From NCBI RefSeq assembly GCF_963676815.1, contig NZ_OY781365.1:434001-498000 (forward strand): a stretch of DNA of 64,000 bases, in the 5' to 3' direction. Within the stretch, counting starts at the first letter, position 1; every line of letters begins with the position of its first letter. The notes under the pieces are model-generated. The model had not been told where the DNA came from. It did no database searches and saw only the letters and a list, made by a program, of their open reading frames with translations. The translations under genes were made by a program, and so were the position numbers. Positions 51,501 through 60,263 of the stretch are shown here, in pieces. Source of the stretch: an uncultured Draconibacterium sp. (GTDB lineage Bacteria > Bacteroidota > Bacteroidia > Bacteroidales > Prolixibacteraceae).

Positions 51501-53096
51501 ATGTTAAAGAAAGTTCCGCATACCTATGTCATCATATTTTTCCTGATTGTTTTTTGTGCCGTACTAACCTGGCTAATCCCCGGTGGCCAATTTGAACGGG
51601 AACAGGTAGTTGTTAACGGCGTTGAACGCAGTGTAATTAAAACCGGCTCGTTTCACGAAACCGATAGCCAACTGCAAACCTGGCAAATATTCTCGTCGTT
51701 TTTTGATGGTTTTCTGCGTACCTCCGATATTATTGCACTTATTTTGCTTATTGGCGGATCGTTCTGGATTTTGAACGACAGCAAGTCAATCGACATCGGT
51801 ATTTACACTTTCCTGAAACGTATAAAACGATTGGAGCAATCGAAAATGCTGGCTTTTGTTGGCGTTCACAACATTGTGCTTGTTGCAGTAATGACCATTT
51901 TCAGCCTGTTTGGAGCCATATTTGGCATGAGCGAAGAAACCATTGCTTTCACCATTATTTTTGTTCCGCTGGCCATTTCAATGGGTTACGATTCGATTGT
52001 TGGTGTTTCGCTGTGTTTTATTGCTGCAGCACTGGGCTTTGCAGGCGCATTTCTAAATCCGTTTACCATTGGCGTTGCCCAGGGGCTTTCGCATATTCCG
52101 TTGTTTTCAGGATTGGAATATCGAATTGTAATGTGGCTGATAATTAACTTTTTCGGCTTTGCTTTTATTCTGCGCTATGCAGCAAAAATAAAAAAAGATC
52201 CTACAAAATCGTCTGTTTATGAGGACGATGCGTACTGGCGGTCGCGCAATGAAACCACTAACGTAAAAATAGAAAAGATAAAATCTGCCGCGGCCTGGTT
52301 TGCTTTCACAATCATTTCTGTTGCACTCATCGTTTTTTCTGTCTTCATTCCCAAAAGCTCAATTGCCATTGGAAATAGCCTCATTACAGCACCAATTATT
52401 CCGGCGGCAACATTGTTTTTTATTGTAATGGGAGCTTTAACGTTGCGGCGATCGGTGCAATATTTTATTTTAACCCTGCTCACTTTTACAATAGTGTTCC
52501 TTGTTATTGGCGTAATGGGGCACGGTTGGTACATTAAAGAGATTGCCACTATTTTTCTTGCCATGGGTATTTTTTCCGGCATTGCAGCCAACAAGTCGCC
52601 CAATGCCATTACCAAACTCTTTCTGGATGGCGCCAAAGATATTCTTCCGGCAGCTATGATTGTTGGTTTGGCACGCGGAATAGTGGTAATTCTTGAAGAT
52701 GGAAAAATTATCGACACCATACTATTTTATGTTTCCGACTCGATGCAAAATTTTGGAGAAGTGGGAACCGTAGGAATTATGTACCTGATACAAACCATGC
52801 TTAATGTTTTTATCCCGTCCGGGTCGGGACAGGCAGCGCTTACGATTCCGATTATGTCGCAAATTTCGGATCTAATAGGAATTTCGCGCCAAACTACCGT
52901 TGTTATCTTTCAATTGGGCGACGGATTTACCAACATGATTACTCCCACAAGTGGTGTATTGATAGGCGTTTTGGGTGTAGCACGAATACCTTATGAAAAG
53001 TGGTTTAAGTGGGTAGCATCGTTTACAATAATGCTAATTGTTATTGGCTTTTTATTGATACTTCCAACTGTTTTTATGCAATTGAATGGGTTTTAA
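51501..53096 (+). CDS. YfcC-family (DcuC/ArsB-type) transporter
   Basis: A 531-residue membrane protein from 51501 (MLKKVPHTYVIIFFLIVFCAVLTWLIPGGQFER), with about 12 hydrophobic segments. The opening TYVIIFFLIV...LTWLIPGG, AIFGMSEETIAFTIIFVPLAISMGYDSIVG, and VFIPSGSGQAALTIPIMSQISDLIGISRQT signatures fit the YfcC/SdaC-like family that is often annotated as C4-dicarboxylate anaerobic carrier or amino-acid/arginine-ornithine antiporter. The substrate is uncertain. The codon at 51369 that gives a longer frame lies in the terminator and is not used. Confidence 0.85.
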   Translation: MLKKVPHTYVIIFFLIVFCAVLTWLIPGGQFEREQVVVNGVERSVIKTGSFHETDSQLQTWQIFSSFFDGFLRTSDIIALILLIGGSFWILNDSKSIDIGIYTFLKRIKRLEQSKMLAFVGVHNIVLVAVMTIFSLFGAIFGMSEETIAFTIIFVPLAISMGYDSIVGVSLCFIAAALGFAGAFLNPFTIGVAQGLSHIPLFSGLEYRIVMWLIINFFGFAFILRYAAKIKKDPTKSSVYEDDAYWRSRNETTNVKIEKIKSAAAWFAFTIISVALIVFSVFIPKSSIAIGNSLITAPIIPAATLFFIVMGALTLRRSVQYFILTLLTFTIVFLVIGVMGHGWYIKEIATIFLAMGIFSGIAANKSPNAITKLFLDGAKDILPAAMIVGLARGIVVILEDGKIIDTILFYVSDSMQNFGEVGTVGIMYLIQTMLNVFIPSGSGQAALTIPIMSQISDLIGISRQTTVVIFQLGDGFTNMITPTSGVLIGVLGVARIPYEKWFKWVASFTIMLIVIGFLLILPTVFMQLNGF

Positions 53097-53125
53097 ACGC
53101 GCTGCAAGAACCAAAAATAAGGGCA

Positions 53126-53150
53126 TAAAAAAAGCCCGCATGCGCGAGCT
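53126..53150 (-). terminator. Terminator of the ferredoxin gene
   Basis: On the minus strand AGCTCGC-GCAT-GCGGGCT forms a stem (with one G.T pair), followed by seven T. It lies 24 bases after the ferredoxin stop and also near the convergent YfcC gene end. Confidence 0.85.
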
Positions 53151-53173
53151 TCATTGTCTTTATGCTGAGCGGA

Positions 53174-53344
53174 CTATTCTTCAATAGCAATTGCCTCAAC
53201 GGGACAAACTTCTGCGCATGATCCACAATCAGTACACAGCTCTGCGTCGATGGTGTAGATATCACCTTCCGAAATCGCATCAACCGGGCACTCATCGATA
53301 CAAGTACCGCATGCAATACATTCATCTGAAATTTTGTATGCCAT
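53174..53344 (-). CDS. 2[4Fe-4S] ferredoxin
   Basis: A 56-residue protein whose frame is distinct from the longer antisense frames around it. It has two cluster motifs: C9-xx-C12-xx-C15-xxx-CP (ECIACGTCIDECP) and C37-xx-C40-xx-C43-xxx-CP (LCTDCGSCAEVCP), the bacterial clostridial-type ferredoxin layout. It carries electrons between reductases in an anaerobic metabolism. The start Met (MAYKISDE) is unambiguous, and a terminator follows the stop. Confidence 0.96.
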   Translation of the reverse strand: MAYKISDECIACGTCIDECPVDAISEGDIYTIDAELCTDCGSCAEVCPVEAIAIEE

Positions 53345-53690
53345 AGCAATGAAATTTAAAGTTAAACATTATCATTTTCAGCAAAAGTACAAAGTTTGAT
53401 ATAAAATCAAAGTTCAAAAAAGATTTAATTAATATGTTTTACAGTCACCCACTCAAAACACCTATATAACAAGCAGTTAACATCAAACTACATATTAATA
53501 TTCAATTAATCTTTCTTTACTGAATTTTGCTAGTGCCAATTTTTCCGAATGGAATCATTCCATATAATCACTGCAAAGCGCTACGGCAGCTTTTCATGAG
53601 TTTTAAAAAACTACTGTACAACAAGTTGGAAACTACTACAACTCAATTATTGATACCGAATAACAAAAGTAATAAGTCATCATAAAAGTA
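53345..53690. other. Intergenic stretch between ferredoxin and GT2 genes
   Basis: About 346 bases, AT-rich. It should include the ferredoxin promoter; no strong palindrome or convincing -33/-7 pair was identified by eye, and no coding frame of note. Confidence 0.5.
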
Positions 53691-54878
53691 TCAATCCTTC
53701 AGCACTGCATTCAATAATTTGATCTGATCCCGCAAATCGGCTTTTTTATAATATTTTTCGTGAGCAAAATTCAGGAATTTCAGGATTTTGAACGCATTGA
53801 ATTTTTGGAAAAAGCGTAACTGAAAAGTCTCCGGCCGGGAACAATTTTTGATTAGGTCCTGCAGTTCAATCCAAAAATTATCCAGTTCGAGAAATTCACT
53901 CATTGGCTTGTTTAAGGTGCTCAAAAACGCTTTATAACCGCGTTCTGAAATTTTAAACAAACAATCTTTTTGTGCAAAAAACTGCTGCAAATTTTTAAAA
54001 GCCCCGAAATTATAAGTCAACATAAGATCCTCTTCACCGTTCATCCATTTTTGTAAAATAGGGCCGGTACCAAAAGGCACCCGGTTCGATAAACGCGCTG
54101 AAGGATAAACTTTAGTACTAGTTATTTCGCCCACCTGTCCTATCTGCACCAGGTTTTGTAAGAAGTAGAAGTCTTCGCCAGCTTGTCTACGGTTCATTCC
54201 ACCGCGCTTTACATACGCTTCGGCTGTAACTGCAAACGCAGAACCAATGGTAAACAAAGAATACGGATAGCCGGAATATTGCAGGGCTTGTTTGTAATAG
54301 CCGAGATAGAGTTCGTAAAGTTCAATTCCTTCGTAATGTCTCTGCTCCAGGTCTTGCTTTTGGTGCTCAAAAGCCAGTGTAGCTCCCACCTGTTTGGGAT
54401 GACTCCTGAAATGTTTTTCTATTTCACAAAAGTAGTTTTTTGCAACCAGTGTGTCGGCGTCAAGCGAAACCAAAATACCATCTTTGCAATCGTGGCGGTT
54501 AAACCGGCTGATGGCTTCGTCCATCCCTTTTTTACGCGCTAAACCGGCTCCCGCCCATTTCTTTTTTAATTGAATTGGACCGAGTGCATAAAATTGAATA
54601 CCGCTTTTCTTATTCGCCTCAATCCATTTATCAGCCTCAGCTTTTGTTTGTGCATTTAAACGAGCAGTTTCTTCATCGGCCACTTCCGATTGATTGATGA
54701 GTAAAATAACTTCAACTCTACATTGTGGCAATTCGCAGTTATTTAACGAAGACAGCGTTTTTAGCAGCTCCGGTTCTCGTAAACACGGAATCACAACGAT
54801 TATTCCGGGCACAGGTTCCGGTACTTCCGCAATCAGGGGTTTGTGTTGATTTTTATGCAGGTACTTATCGGCAAACAT
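53691..54878 (-). CDS. Family 2 glycosyltransferase
   Basis: A 395-residue GT-A fold enzyme. Residues about 25-170 have the GT2 pattern: IIVVIPCLREPELLKTLSSL, and the metal-binding LVSLDADTLVAKNYF. Later GGMNRRQAGEDFYFLQNL resembles the ED motif that positions the acceptor. No membrane segments were seen. Such enzymes add sugars to lipids, polysaccharides or proteins. It is isolated, so the acceptor is unknown. Confidence 0.87.
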   Translation of the reverse strand: MFADKYLHKNQHKPLIAEVPEPVPGIIVVIPCLREPELLKTLSSLNNCELPQCRVEVILLINQSEVADEETARLNAQTKAEADKWIEANKKSGIQFYALGPIQLKKKWAGAGLARKKGMDEAISRFNRHDCKDGILVSLDADTLVAKNYFCEIEKHFRSHPKQVGATLAFEHQKQDLEQRHYEGIELYELYLGYYKQALQYSGYPYSLFTIGSAFAVTAEAYVKRGGMNRRQAGEDFYFLQNLVQIGQVGEITSTKVYPSARLSNRVPFGTGPILQKWMNGEEDLMLTYNFGAFKNLQQFFAQKDCLFKISERGYKAFLSTLNKPMSEFLELDNFWIELQDLIKNCSRPETFQLRFFQKFNAFKILKFLNFAHEKYYKKADLRDQIKLLNAVLKD

Positions 54879-54901
54879 TCAACAAAGCTAAAATAAAAAG
54901 C

Positions 54902-54930
54902 AAAAAAAATCCGGGCGCTAACCCGGATTT
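54902..54930 (-). terminator. Terminator of the OmpH/Skp-like gene
   Basis: On the minus strand ATCCGGG / CCCGGAT enclose a 6-base loop and are followed by eight T (A8 on the plus strand at 54902-54909). It is 23 bases past the gene's stop and is a strong intrinsic terminator. Confidence 0.92.
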
Positions 54931-54952
54931 CCAATATCATTTTTTAGATGTA

Positions 54953-55549
54953 CTATTCTGTTTTTGTAGCATCGTATTCTGCGTTCAATGCTGTTAAAAC
55001 ATCTGCGGTAATATTGGTTGATTCAGGACCAATTAAAACATTGGCGCCACTTAAAATATAATCATAACCCGCCTTTTCGTTGTAACGTTCCAGGTAATCC
55101 ATCATGTTTTCCAGGATTTTGGTATTGTTATCCTGTTGGATTTTGGCCAGTTTAGTAGATAACTCCTGATCCAGTTTCTGAATTTCCTGCTCTTTACCCA
55201 ATAAACGATCACGTTCCTGAACGGCACGTTGTTCTGTTAAAAAACCTCCGCGTTGTAGTTTTTCCTGGAAAGCTGCTGCTTCCTTTTCAAACGACTGGCG
55301 CTTTGTTCCATATTCAGTAGTATAAGCTTCCTGTTGTTTGGTAAATTCGTCGTGCAAATCTTGCGACAAGTTGTAATTTAACAGCACCGAATCGGCTTTA
55401 ATATAGGCGATCTTTAAATCGCCACCAGTACCGGCTGCAGCTTTAATTTCTGTTCCTTCACTTACTCCCTTTCCGGTAAAATGTAAAACATACAACACTG
55501 CAACTGCAACAAAAAGCACTACACTAACTACTAACGATGTTCCTTTCAT
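54953..55549 (-). CDS. OmpH/Skp-family periplasmic chaperone
   Basis: A 198-residue protein with an N-terminal membrane anchor or signal (LVVSVVLFVAVAVLYVLHF) and a long charged coiled coil (about residues 65-155) typical of Skp: KIAYIKADSVLLNYNLSQDLHDEF, then QEKLQRGGFLTEQRAVQERDRLLGKEQEIQKLDQELSTKLAKIQQ, and the C-terminal YDYILSGANVLIGPESTNITADVL. Skp-like proteins carry unfolded outer-membrane proteins across the periplasm. Other members are often found beside BamA; this one stands alone. Confidence 0.88.
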   Translation of the reverse strand: MKGTSLVVSVVLFVAVAVLYVLHFTGKGVSEGTEIKAAAGTGGDLKIAYIKADSVLLNYNLSQDLHDEFTKQQEAYTTEYGTKRQSFEKEAAAFQEKLQRGGFLTEQRAVQERDRLLGKEQEIQKLDQELSTKLAKIQQDNNTKILENMMDYLERYNEKAGYDYILSGANVLIGPESTNITADVLTALNAEYDATKTE

Positions 55550-55834
55550 CTTTTTTTAATTTTTACTTCATCAATTTATCCAAAATACCTTGTGTTGATC
55601 ACGCTGTATATTTTCAATAAATTTTTAGGTTCAACTTTTAAATCCCGACAAAGATACTTTTTTAGCCGAAATGCACTACTCTAATTAACAATTTTTTGAT
55701 CTTATTAATAATCAGCAAGTTCTATAAAAAAGCTGCCTAAAATCATGCTTTGCCAATGATAAACATCATTGCACAAGGGGACGCGTACATCGTATTTTTA
55801 TCCTGCGAAAAATAGTATTTACCTAAATTATAAA

Positions 55835-56746
55835 ATGTTGAATAAGTTAATAGCAAACATGTTGCCTTACATGCCCAAAAAACTGGTTTGGGTATTCTCG
55901 AAAAGGTACATTGCAGGCGAATCGATGGAAGAAGGTTTGCTTGCCTCAAAACTTCTGAACGAAAAAGGAATTGAAGTTACTGTTGATATTTTGGGTGAAT
56001 TTATTACCACACTTGATGAGGCTGAGAAAAACCGTAATGAATACCTTGAAGTGATCGAGCGTTTTACGAGTGAAAACGTAAAGGGTAATTTCTCGATAAA
56101 ACCAACAATGTTTGGGTTACTTATTGATAAAGAGGTATGTTATAACCTGCTTCGTGAGGTTATCCAGTTGGCGGCCGAGAAAGATTCCTTTATTCGTATT
56201 GATATGGAAGACTCTCAATGTGTTGACATGGAATTGGATATTTTCCGCCGCTTAAGAAACGAGTTTCCAAAACACGTAGGTCTTGTGCTTCAGGCGTATT
56301 TACGTCGCACCGAAAGTGATCTTGTGGCACTTAACGACCTGAATAATGAGAACTATCCAATCAGTTTCAGGCTGTGTAAAGGAATTTACGTTGAACCCGA
56401 AAATATCGCATTTAAGGAATACGATGAGGTTCGCAAACACTTCCTTGCTGATTTAAAATACATGTTTGAAAATAAGATGTATGTGGGAATTGCAACTCAC
56501 GATAAATACCTGGTTGAACAATCAATTGAGATGATTCATGAAATGAACATCCCGAAAGATATGTACGAATTTCAGATGCTTTACGGAGTAACGCCCGAAT
56601 TGCGCCAATCAATAGTTGACGATGGGCACAAAATGCGGGTATATGTTCCGTTTGGAGAAAAATGGTTTAACTATTCAACCAGGAGATTAAAAGAGAATCC
56701 GAAAATGGCTCAACATATAATTAAGGCACTTTTTATAAGGGGGTAA
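55835..56746 (+). CDS. Proline dehydrogenase
   Basis: A 303-residue protein from 55835 (MLNKLIANMLPYMPKK). The FAD barrel shows TVDILGEFITT, FSIKPTMFGLLID, IRIDMEDSQCVDMELDIF, VGLVLQAYLRRTESD, SFRLCKGIYVEP and a C-terminal MLYGVTPELRQSIVDDGHKMRVYVPFGEKWFNYSTRRLKENP, the RRLxEN pattern that binds proline. It oxidises proline to pyrroline-5-carboxylate at the membrane. A single-domain form (not fused to P5C dehydrogenase), usual in Bacteroidota. It ends at a bidirectional terminator. Confidence 0.94.
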   Translation: MLNKLIANMLPYMPKKLVWVFSKRYIAGESMEEGLLASKLLNEKGIEVTVDILGEFITTLDEAEKNRNEYLEVIERFTSENVKGNFSIKPTMFGLLIDKEVCYNLLREVIQLAAEKDSFIRIDMEDSQCVDMELDIFRRLRNEFPKHVGLVLQAYLRRTESDLVALNDLNNENYPISFRLCKGIYVEPENIAFKEYDEVRKHFLADLKYMFENKMYVGIATHDKYLVEQSIEMIHEMNIPKDMYEFQMLYGVTPELRQSIVDDGHKMRVYVPFGEKWFNYSTRRLKENPKMAQHIIKALFIRG

Positions 56747-56765
56747 TTTTTAGGAGTTAAACACG

Positions 56766-56793
56766 AAAAGGATGGCAGTGCCATCCTTTTTTT
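56766..56793. terminator. Bidirectional terminator between proline dehydrogenase and nitroreductase
   Basis: AAAAGGATGGCA-GTG...TGCCATCCTTTT: a long near-perfect inverted repeat with a TTTTTTT tail, between convergent genes ending at 56746 and 56798. Confidence 0.9.
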
Positions 56794-56797
56794 ATGC

Positions 56798-57373
56798 TTA
56801 GTTATCTGTTAATAATACAATTTCATCGATTGGCCGTTTAGGTACATGATGTACTTGCTCATCATCGCGCCAGTATTTTATGTTTCCATTTTCGGCCTCT
56901 TCAACCACCACTTTTTCAATCGGTTTGCCAAGTGCAATTACCCATAATAACTCATGTTTCTCATCGAGTTCTAATATTTTGGCAACTTTAGCTTTGTTTA
57001 CCGAGCCAATCATACAACCGCCAAAACCATCCTCAACAGCGCCAAGCAAAATACTTTGCATGGCAATTCCATCGTCGCAATAATGGTTTTCGGCTATGTT
57101 TCCGTCGTTAATTACTGCAATATAAGCCACCGGACGCTCGCCTTGTGCCGGGCCTTTCCAGTTGCTTAAATAACCGGCCCACCCTAAAAAGGGAAAAATT
57201 CTTTCACACTTTTCTTCAGCAGTAACAACTGCATATTTTAAGGGTTGTGCATTTCGTCCGCTGGCCGAAAGTCGTGCAAGGTCTATCCATTTTATAATCT
57301 GTTCTGTTGAAATTTTAACGTTCTCGTCGAACCGACGGTAGCTGCGATTACGGGTTATAAGTTCTTTAATCAT
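56798..57373 (-). CDS. Nitroreductase-family flavoprotein
   Basis: A 191-residue FMN-binding protein of the nitroreductase fold: LITRNRSYRRFDENVKI near the N-terminus (FMN phosphate contacts), LARLSASGRNAQPLKYAVV, ENHYCDDGIAMQSILLGAVEDGFGGCMIGSV and the late LLWVIALGKPIEKVVV. Such enzymes reduce quinones, nitro groups or flavins with NAD(P)H; the substrate is unknown. It ends at a shared terminator with the proline dehydrogenase gene. Confidence 0.88.
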   Translation of the reverse strand: MIKELITRNRSYRRFDENVKISTEQIIKWIDLARLSASGRNAQPLKYAVVTAEEKCERIFPFLGWAGYLSNWKGPAQGERPVAYIAVINDGNIAENHYCDDGIAMQSILLGAVEDGFGGCMIGSVNKAKVAKILELDEKHELLWVIALGKPIEKVVVEEAENGNIKYWRDDEQVHHVPKRPIDEIVLLTDN

Positions 57374-57606
57374 GGTTTAAAACTTCTTTTCTTCCCCAAA
57401 TTTAAAAGAAAAAAGGATAAAAATGAGGCAAAAAAGAATTGCTGACCAAACTTAACCACTAGAAAAAATAACCTCACTTTACCCTTTCAGTTTTAAACGC
57501 ATTTTGTATTTTGCTATTGTATTTGCGGCATTAATAAATGTTAAATGAATAAAACTAGTCTGGTAATCGCTTTGTATAAATGTATCGTTATTACAATATA
57601 AATGAC

Positions 57607-57632
57607 TAGTTTTGTGGAACAGAACAGAATAG
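57607..57632 (+). promoter_or_regulatory. -7 element and GAACAGAACAGA box upstream of the xylose regulator
   Basis: TAGTTTTG (57607-57614) fits the Bacteroidota -7 element TAnnTTTG, and GAACAGAACAGAA follows at 57617. The same GAACAGAACAGA box lies just downstream of the -7 element in front of xylB. No -33 match was found here. Confidence 0.55.
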
Positions 57633-57655
57633 AGTTCTGAAATTAAACCATAACT

Positions 57656-58645
57656 ATGAGCATTAAATTTACCGTTGAAAAGAACTCGAGTGTTCTGAAA
57701 TTTCAACAATTGGTTGACGCCATTCTCGATTCCATAAGCCAGAACGAACTAAAAGAAGGCGACATGCTTCCTTCTGTTAACCAGATAATGAAGGACTGTA
57801 AACTTTCGCGCGACACTGTTTTTAAAGCCTATGCTGAATTAAAAAGGCGTGGCGTGGTTGAATCGGTTCCCAATCGTGGATATTTTGTAACCCGAAAAAT
57901 CACTAAAATATTTCTGTTTCTCGATACATTTAAGGCATACAAAGAGGTACTTTATCACTCTATTTTAAATCACCTGCCAAAAAATATTAGTGTCGATCTG
58001 CATTTTCACCACTACAATATTAATCTGTTCGAAAAGATAATTACCGAAAGTGTGGGGCGTTACACTAAATATATTGTGATGAATTTCGATCACAAAAAAG
58101 TGAAAAAGATTATCGATAAAATTCCGGAAGAACAACTCCTCATTATCGACTGGAAGATTAATGGAGAAGGCAAATCATGTGTTTATCAAAATTTTGGCGA
58201 AACGGTTTATCAAAGCCTCGACACGCACAAAGATGCCATAAGCAAATACAAACGTTTTACACTTTTTTATCCTGATTTTACCTACCATCCGCACGAAGTG
58301 GTTGATAATTTCGAGCGCTTTGGAAAAGACAATAACATTAATTACAGGATTATTACAACATTTGAAGAGTTTAATTTGCAAGAAGGCGATCTGTACTTTC
58401 TGGTGAGTGACCGCACGCTGGCCCGTTTTCTCGATCAGTGTTCAGAAAAAGGATTTGAGCCCGGACGCGAAGTAGGTGTTATTTCTTACAACGAGACTCC
58501 GATGAAAAAATACGTAAAAGAAGGGATTACCGTTATTTCCACCGATTTTAACTTAATGGGGCAAAAAGCTGCCGAATTTATACTGAGTGGCGAAGCCGTA
58601 AACTTTGAAGTTCCAACGACATTAAAACTCAGATCATCGTTATAA
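57656..58645 (+). CDS. xylR: Bacteroidota XylR-type regulator (GntR HTH plus LacI-type sugar-binding domain)
   Basis: A 329-residue protein. The N-terminal 78 residues are a GntR winged helix (LVDAILDSISQNELKEGDMLPSVNQIMKDCKLSRDTVFKAYAELKRRGVVESVPNRGYFV); the rest resembles a periplasmic-binding-protein/LacI effector domain (IFLFLDTF, HFHHYNINLF, YIVMNFDH, FLVSDRTLARFLDQ, EVGVISYNETPMKKYVKEGITVISTDFNLMGQKAAEFIL). This fusion is typical of pentose regulators in Bacteroidota. It precedes xylB-xylA-symporter on the same strand, and a GAACAGAACAGA box is found upstream of both units. D-xylose is the expected ligand. Confidence 0.88.
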   Translation: MSIKFTVEKNSSVLKFQQLVDAILDSISQNELKEGDMLPSVNQIMKDCKLSRDTVFKAYAELKRRGVVESVPNRGYFVTRKITKIFLFLDTFKAYKEVLYHSILNHLPKNISVDLHFHHYNINLFEKIITESVGRYTKYIVMNFDHKKVKKIIDKIPEEQLLIIDWKINGEGKSCVYQNFGETVYQSLDTHKDAISKYKRFTLFYPDFTYHPHEVVDNFERFGKDNNINYRIITTFEEFNLQEGDLYFLVSDRTLARFLDQCSEKGFEPGREVGVISYNETPMKKYVKEGITVISTDFNLMGQKAAEFILSGEAVNFEVPTTLKLRSSL

Positions 58646-58670
58646 TGTGTTTTATAACACTTTTTTGAAG

Positions 58671-58722
58671 TTTGACAAAACAGAAAATGCATCTATTTTT
58701 GCAAGCATATCAGAACAGAACA
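58671..58722 (+). promoter_or_regulatory. xyl operon promoter and candidate operator
   Basis: TTTG at 58671-58674 and TATTTTTG at 58694-58701 are separated by exactly 19 bases, a full match to the Bacteroidota promoter pattern. The box AGAACAGAACAGA follows at 58712, as in front of xylR. Such a site just downstream of the start region is well placed for XylR repression. Confidence 0.78.
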
Positions 58723-58758
58723 GATTGAAAACTAAATAGAATAAAACAACTAATTATC

Positions 58759-60243
58759 ATGCACTTATTAGGACTCGACATAGGAAGCTCTTCAGTTAAG
58801 GTATCGCTAATAGAAGCAAACAGTGGAAACCTGGTAGCTTCATCGTTTTACCCAAAACAGGAAATGAAAATTACTGCGCACAAAGCCGGATGGGCAGAAC
58901 AAGCACCTGAACTTTGGTGGAAAAACCTGAAATTAGCCTTGTCAGAAGTTCTTTCAACGGCAAATATTGACAAAGAGAGCATTGAGTCGATTGGTATTTC
59001 GTACCAAATGCATGGTTTAGTAATGGTAGATAAAAACCAGGAAGTTTTACGCCCGTCGATTATTTGGTGCGACAGTCGCGCTGCCGTTTATGGCAACAAA
59101 GCGTTTGATGAACTTGGCGGGCAACGTTGTTTAACCAACCTACTAAACTCGCCGGGTAATTTTACCGCTTCAAAACTAAAATGGGTAAAAGAAAACGAGC
59201 CGGAAATTTTTGCTAAGATGCATAAAATAATGCTTCCGGGCGATTATATTGCCATGAAACTTACCGGCGAAGCCCAAACAACCATCAGTGGTCTTTCTGA
59301 GGGAATTATGTGGAATTTCAAAGAAAACGACCTGGCTACAATGTTGTTCGAAAACTATGGCTTTTCATCCGAAATCATTCCTCAAATAGTTCCAACGTTT
59401 GCTTCCTCAGGCCAGGTAAGCGCCAAAACGGCTGCAGAATTGGGGCTGTCTACAAAAACAAAAGTAAGTTACCGAGCCGGAGATCAACCCAATAACGCAC
59501 TTTCATTAAACGTACTTAATCCGGGAGAAATTGCCACTACAGCCGGAACTTCGGGTGTGGTTTATGGAGTGAGTAAAGAAATTAAATACGATCCGCAATC
59601 GCGTGTAAATACTTTTGCTCACGTTAATCACACACCGGCAGATCCACGACTTGGTGTTCTGTTGTGTATCAATGGAACAGGAATTTTAAATGCCTGGCTG
59701 AAACGAATGGTGGCCGAAGATCTTTCATATGAAAAAATGAATGAACTGGCATCGGAAGTTGCAATTGGTTCAGAGGGTGTATCTATCCTACCCTTTGGAA
59801 ATGGAGCTGAGCGCGTTCTTCAGAACCAAAATATAGGTTCGTTATTCTCGGGAGTTAATTTTAACATACACGGCAAAGGTCATTTACTACGTGCGGCACA
59901 GGAAGGAATTGTTTTCTCGTTTAAATACGGCATGGACATTATGAAAAATATTGGAATCGACGCATCGGTAATTAAAGCCGGAAAAGCGAATATGTTCCTC
60001 AGCCCTATTTTCAGAGAAACACTGGCAGGTGTTTCGGGAGCTACCATTGAACTGTACAACACAGACGGATCGGTTGGTGCAGCGCGGGGAGCAGGTGTTG
60101 GATCGGGGTATTACAAATCGTTTAACGAAGCTTTCGCGAACCTGAAAAAGCTGGATGTAATTGAGCCCGATACCCAAAAAGTTACAGCTTACCAGGGAGC
60201 TTATGAAAACTGGAAGTCGGAACTTGAAAAAGCAATAAAATAA
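58759..60243 (+). CDS. xylB: Xylulokinase
   Basis: A 494-residue FGGY kinase: N-terminal loop LLGLDIGSSSVKVSLIEA, second phosphate loop IATTAGTSGVVYG, the FGGY signature region, and the adenosine loop VIKAGKANMFLSPIF. The segment SIGISYQMHGLVMVDKN with IIWCDSRA matches the xylulose-binding region of XylB. It phosphorylates D-xylulose to the 5-phosphate that enters the pentose phosphate pathway. It begins the xyl operon after a strong promoter and is followed by xylA. Confidence 0.95.
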   Translation: MHLLGLDIGSSSVKVSLIEANSGNLVASSFYPKQEMKITAHKAGWAEQAPELWWKNLKLALSEVLSTANIDKESIESIGISYQMHGLVMVDKNQEVLRPSIIWCDSRAAVYGNKAFDELGGQRCLTNLLNSPGNFTASKLKWVKENEPEIFAKMHKIMLPGDYIAMKLTGEAQTTISGLSEGIMWNFKENDLATMLFENYGFSSEIIPQIVPTFASSGQVSAKTAAELGLSTKTKVSYRAGDQPNNALSLNVLNPGEIATTAGTSGVVYGVSKEIKYDPQSRVNTFAHVNHTPADPRLGVLLCINGTGILNAWLKRMVAEDLSYEKMNELASEVAIGSEGVSILPFGNGAERVLQNQNIGSLFSGVNFNIHGKGHLLRAAQEGIVFSFKYGMDIMKNIGIDASVIKAGKANMFLSPIFRETLAGVSGATIELYNTDGSVGAARGAGVGSGYYKSFNEAFANLKKLDVIEPDTQKVTAYQGAYENWKSELEKAIK

Positions 60244-60263
60244 CAATTCATAAAATTATAAAA

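Noticed and set aside
53074..53349. 91-residue open frame over the ferredoxin gene
   Set aside because: Frame-shifted shadow of the ferredoxin, which has eight well-placed cysteines in the other frame.
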